Shown here piece by piece: positions 6,458-6,737 of a stretch of DNA of 6,737 nucleotides; the stretch's first letter is position 1; each line of letters opens with the position of its first letter. The notes beneath the pieces are model-generated. The model saw only the letters and a program-made list of their open reading frames with translations, was not told the origin of the DNA and did no database searches. Source of the stretch: Arenicellales bacterium (GTDB taxonomy: Bacteria > Pseudomonadota > Gammaproteobacteria > BMS3Bbin11). The position numbers and the translations under genes were made by a program. The DNA lies in assembly GCA_029287965.1 (NCBI GenBank), contig JARFQC010000166.1:1-6737 (forward strand), read 5' to 3'.

Positions 6458-6737
6458 CACCACACCCCCGGGACAGACACCTTGCACACCGGACAACGCC
6501 CGTCTTCGCTCAATCGATTCTCGACAATCCTATTACCGATACGCTCTATCAACAGGCTGTCATCCCGTGGGCAGTAGGTAGATGTGGCCTTGTTGCCAAA
6601 CACGTTCCCAATATAGACATACTGCAGTCCCGCGTCCATGGCCTCGGCGCGGGCGTGTTCGAGCGTCGCTGTCGTGGTCGGGGGCAGATTGCGAAGCTTA
6701 TACATAGGCCGGAAGCGGCTGAAGTGTAACGGGGTCT
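6454..6737 (-). CDS. AmmeMemoRadiSam system radical SAM enzyme, C-terminal part
   Basis: The last 93 residues are present; the N-terminal part with the CxxxCxxC iron-sulfur site lies beyond the window. The piece reads TPLHFSRFRPMYKLRNLPPT, then LQYVYIGNV (about residues 38-46), TYCPRDDSLLIER, VENRL, and ends CPVCKVSVPGVWW. These segments match the C-terminal region of the radical SAM protein found with AMMECR1 and Memo domain proteins; the substrate of that system is not established. The region normally has two CxxC pairs, like a zinc ribbon. Here the first pair is C-P-R-D, so only three of four cysteines remain. The ATG at 6705 is an internal methionine, since family sequence continues upstream to the window edge. 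The stop overlaps the small downstream gene. Confidence 0.85.
   Translation of the reverse strand, partial: TPLHFSRFRPMYKLRNLPPTTTATLEHARAEAMDAGLQYVYIGNVFGNKATSTYCPRDDSLLIERIGNRIVENRLSEDGRCPVCKVSVPGVWW

Overview
The window is about 6.7 kb of moderately GC-rich bacterial DNA. Gene content suggests a proteobacterium, most likely a gammaproteobacterium: a Lon-like AAA protease coupled to a Usp-like protein, a divergent alanine dehydrogenase, and a radical SAM gene of the AMMECR1/Memo group. No rRNA, tRNA, CRISPR array or transposase was found. The taxonomic guess is an inference from gene content only.

Left part (1-3038, minus strand): a complete GTG-started Lon-like protease gene (812 aa, Ser665/Lys706 dyad) runs leftward. 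Its stop overlaps by one base the start of a protein with Usp-like folds, which leaves the window at position 1. Both are probably one transcript. Middle (3039-3399): a divergent intergenic region of 361 bp with a 23-bp imperfect palindrome, then alanine dehydrogenase (3400-4500, plus strand). The dehydrogenase keeps its catalytic residues, but the acidic residue expected to select NAD is replaced by Gly-Arg, which suggests NADP(H) use.

Right part (4501-6737) is rearranged. A 309-bp stretch without a convincing gene follows ald; it may hold the first 18 codons of a lost Rossmann-fold gene. Next is a multi-spanning membrane protein with a spermidine-synthase-like domain (4810 to about 5900). 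It is broken by a one-base frame change at a T6 run (5007-5012), and its 3' end is missing. At about 5879-5908 it runs head-on into an internal fragment of an APC-family amino acid permease on the minus strand (about 5885-6213), which has lost both ends. Beyond it, on the minus strand, lie the C-terminal 93 residues of an AmmeMemoRadiSam-type radical SAM enzyme and a coupled small protein with a twin-arginine-like anchor.

The intact genes suggest housekeeping roles (proteolysis and stress, alanine/pyruvate exchange). I see no clear new system. The best points to check are the cofactor switch in Ald, the palindrome between the divergent genes, and the double junction, which could be real genome decay or an assembly chimera.
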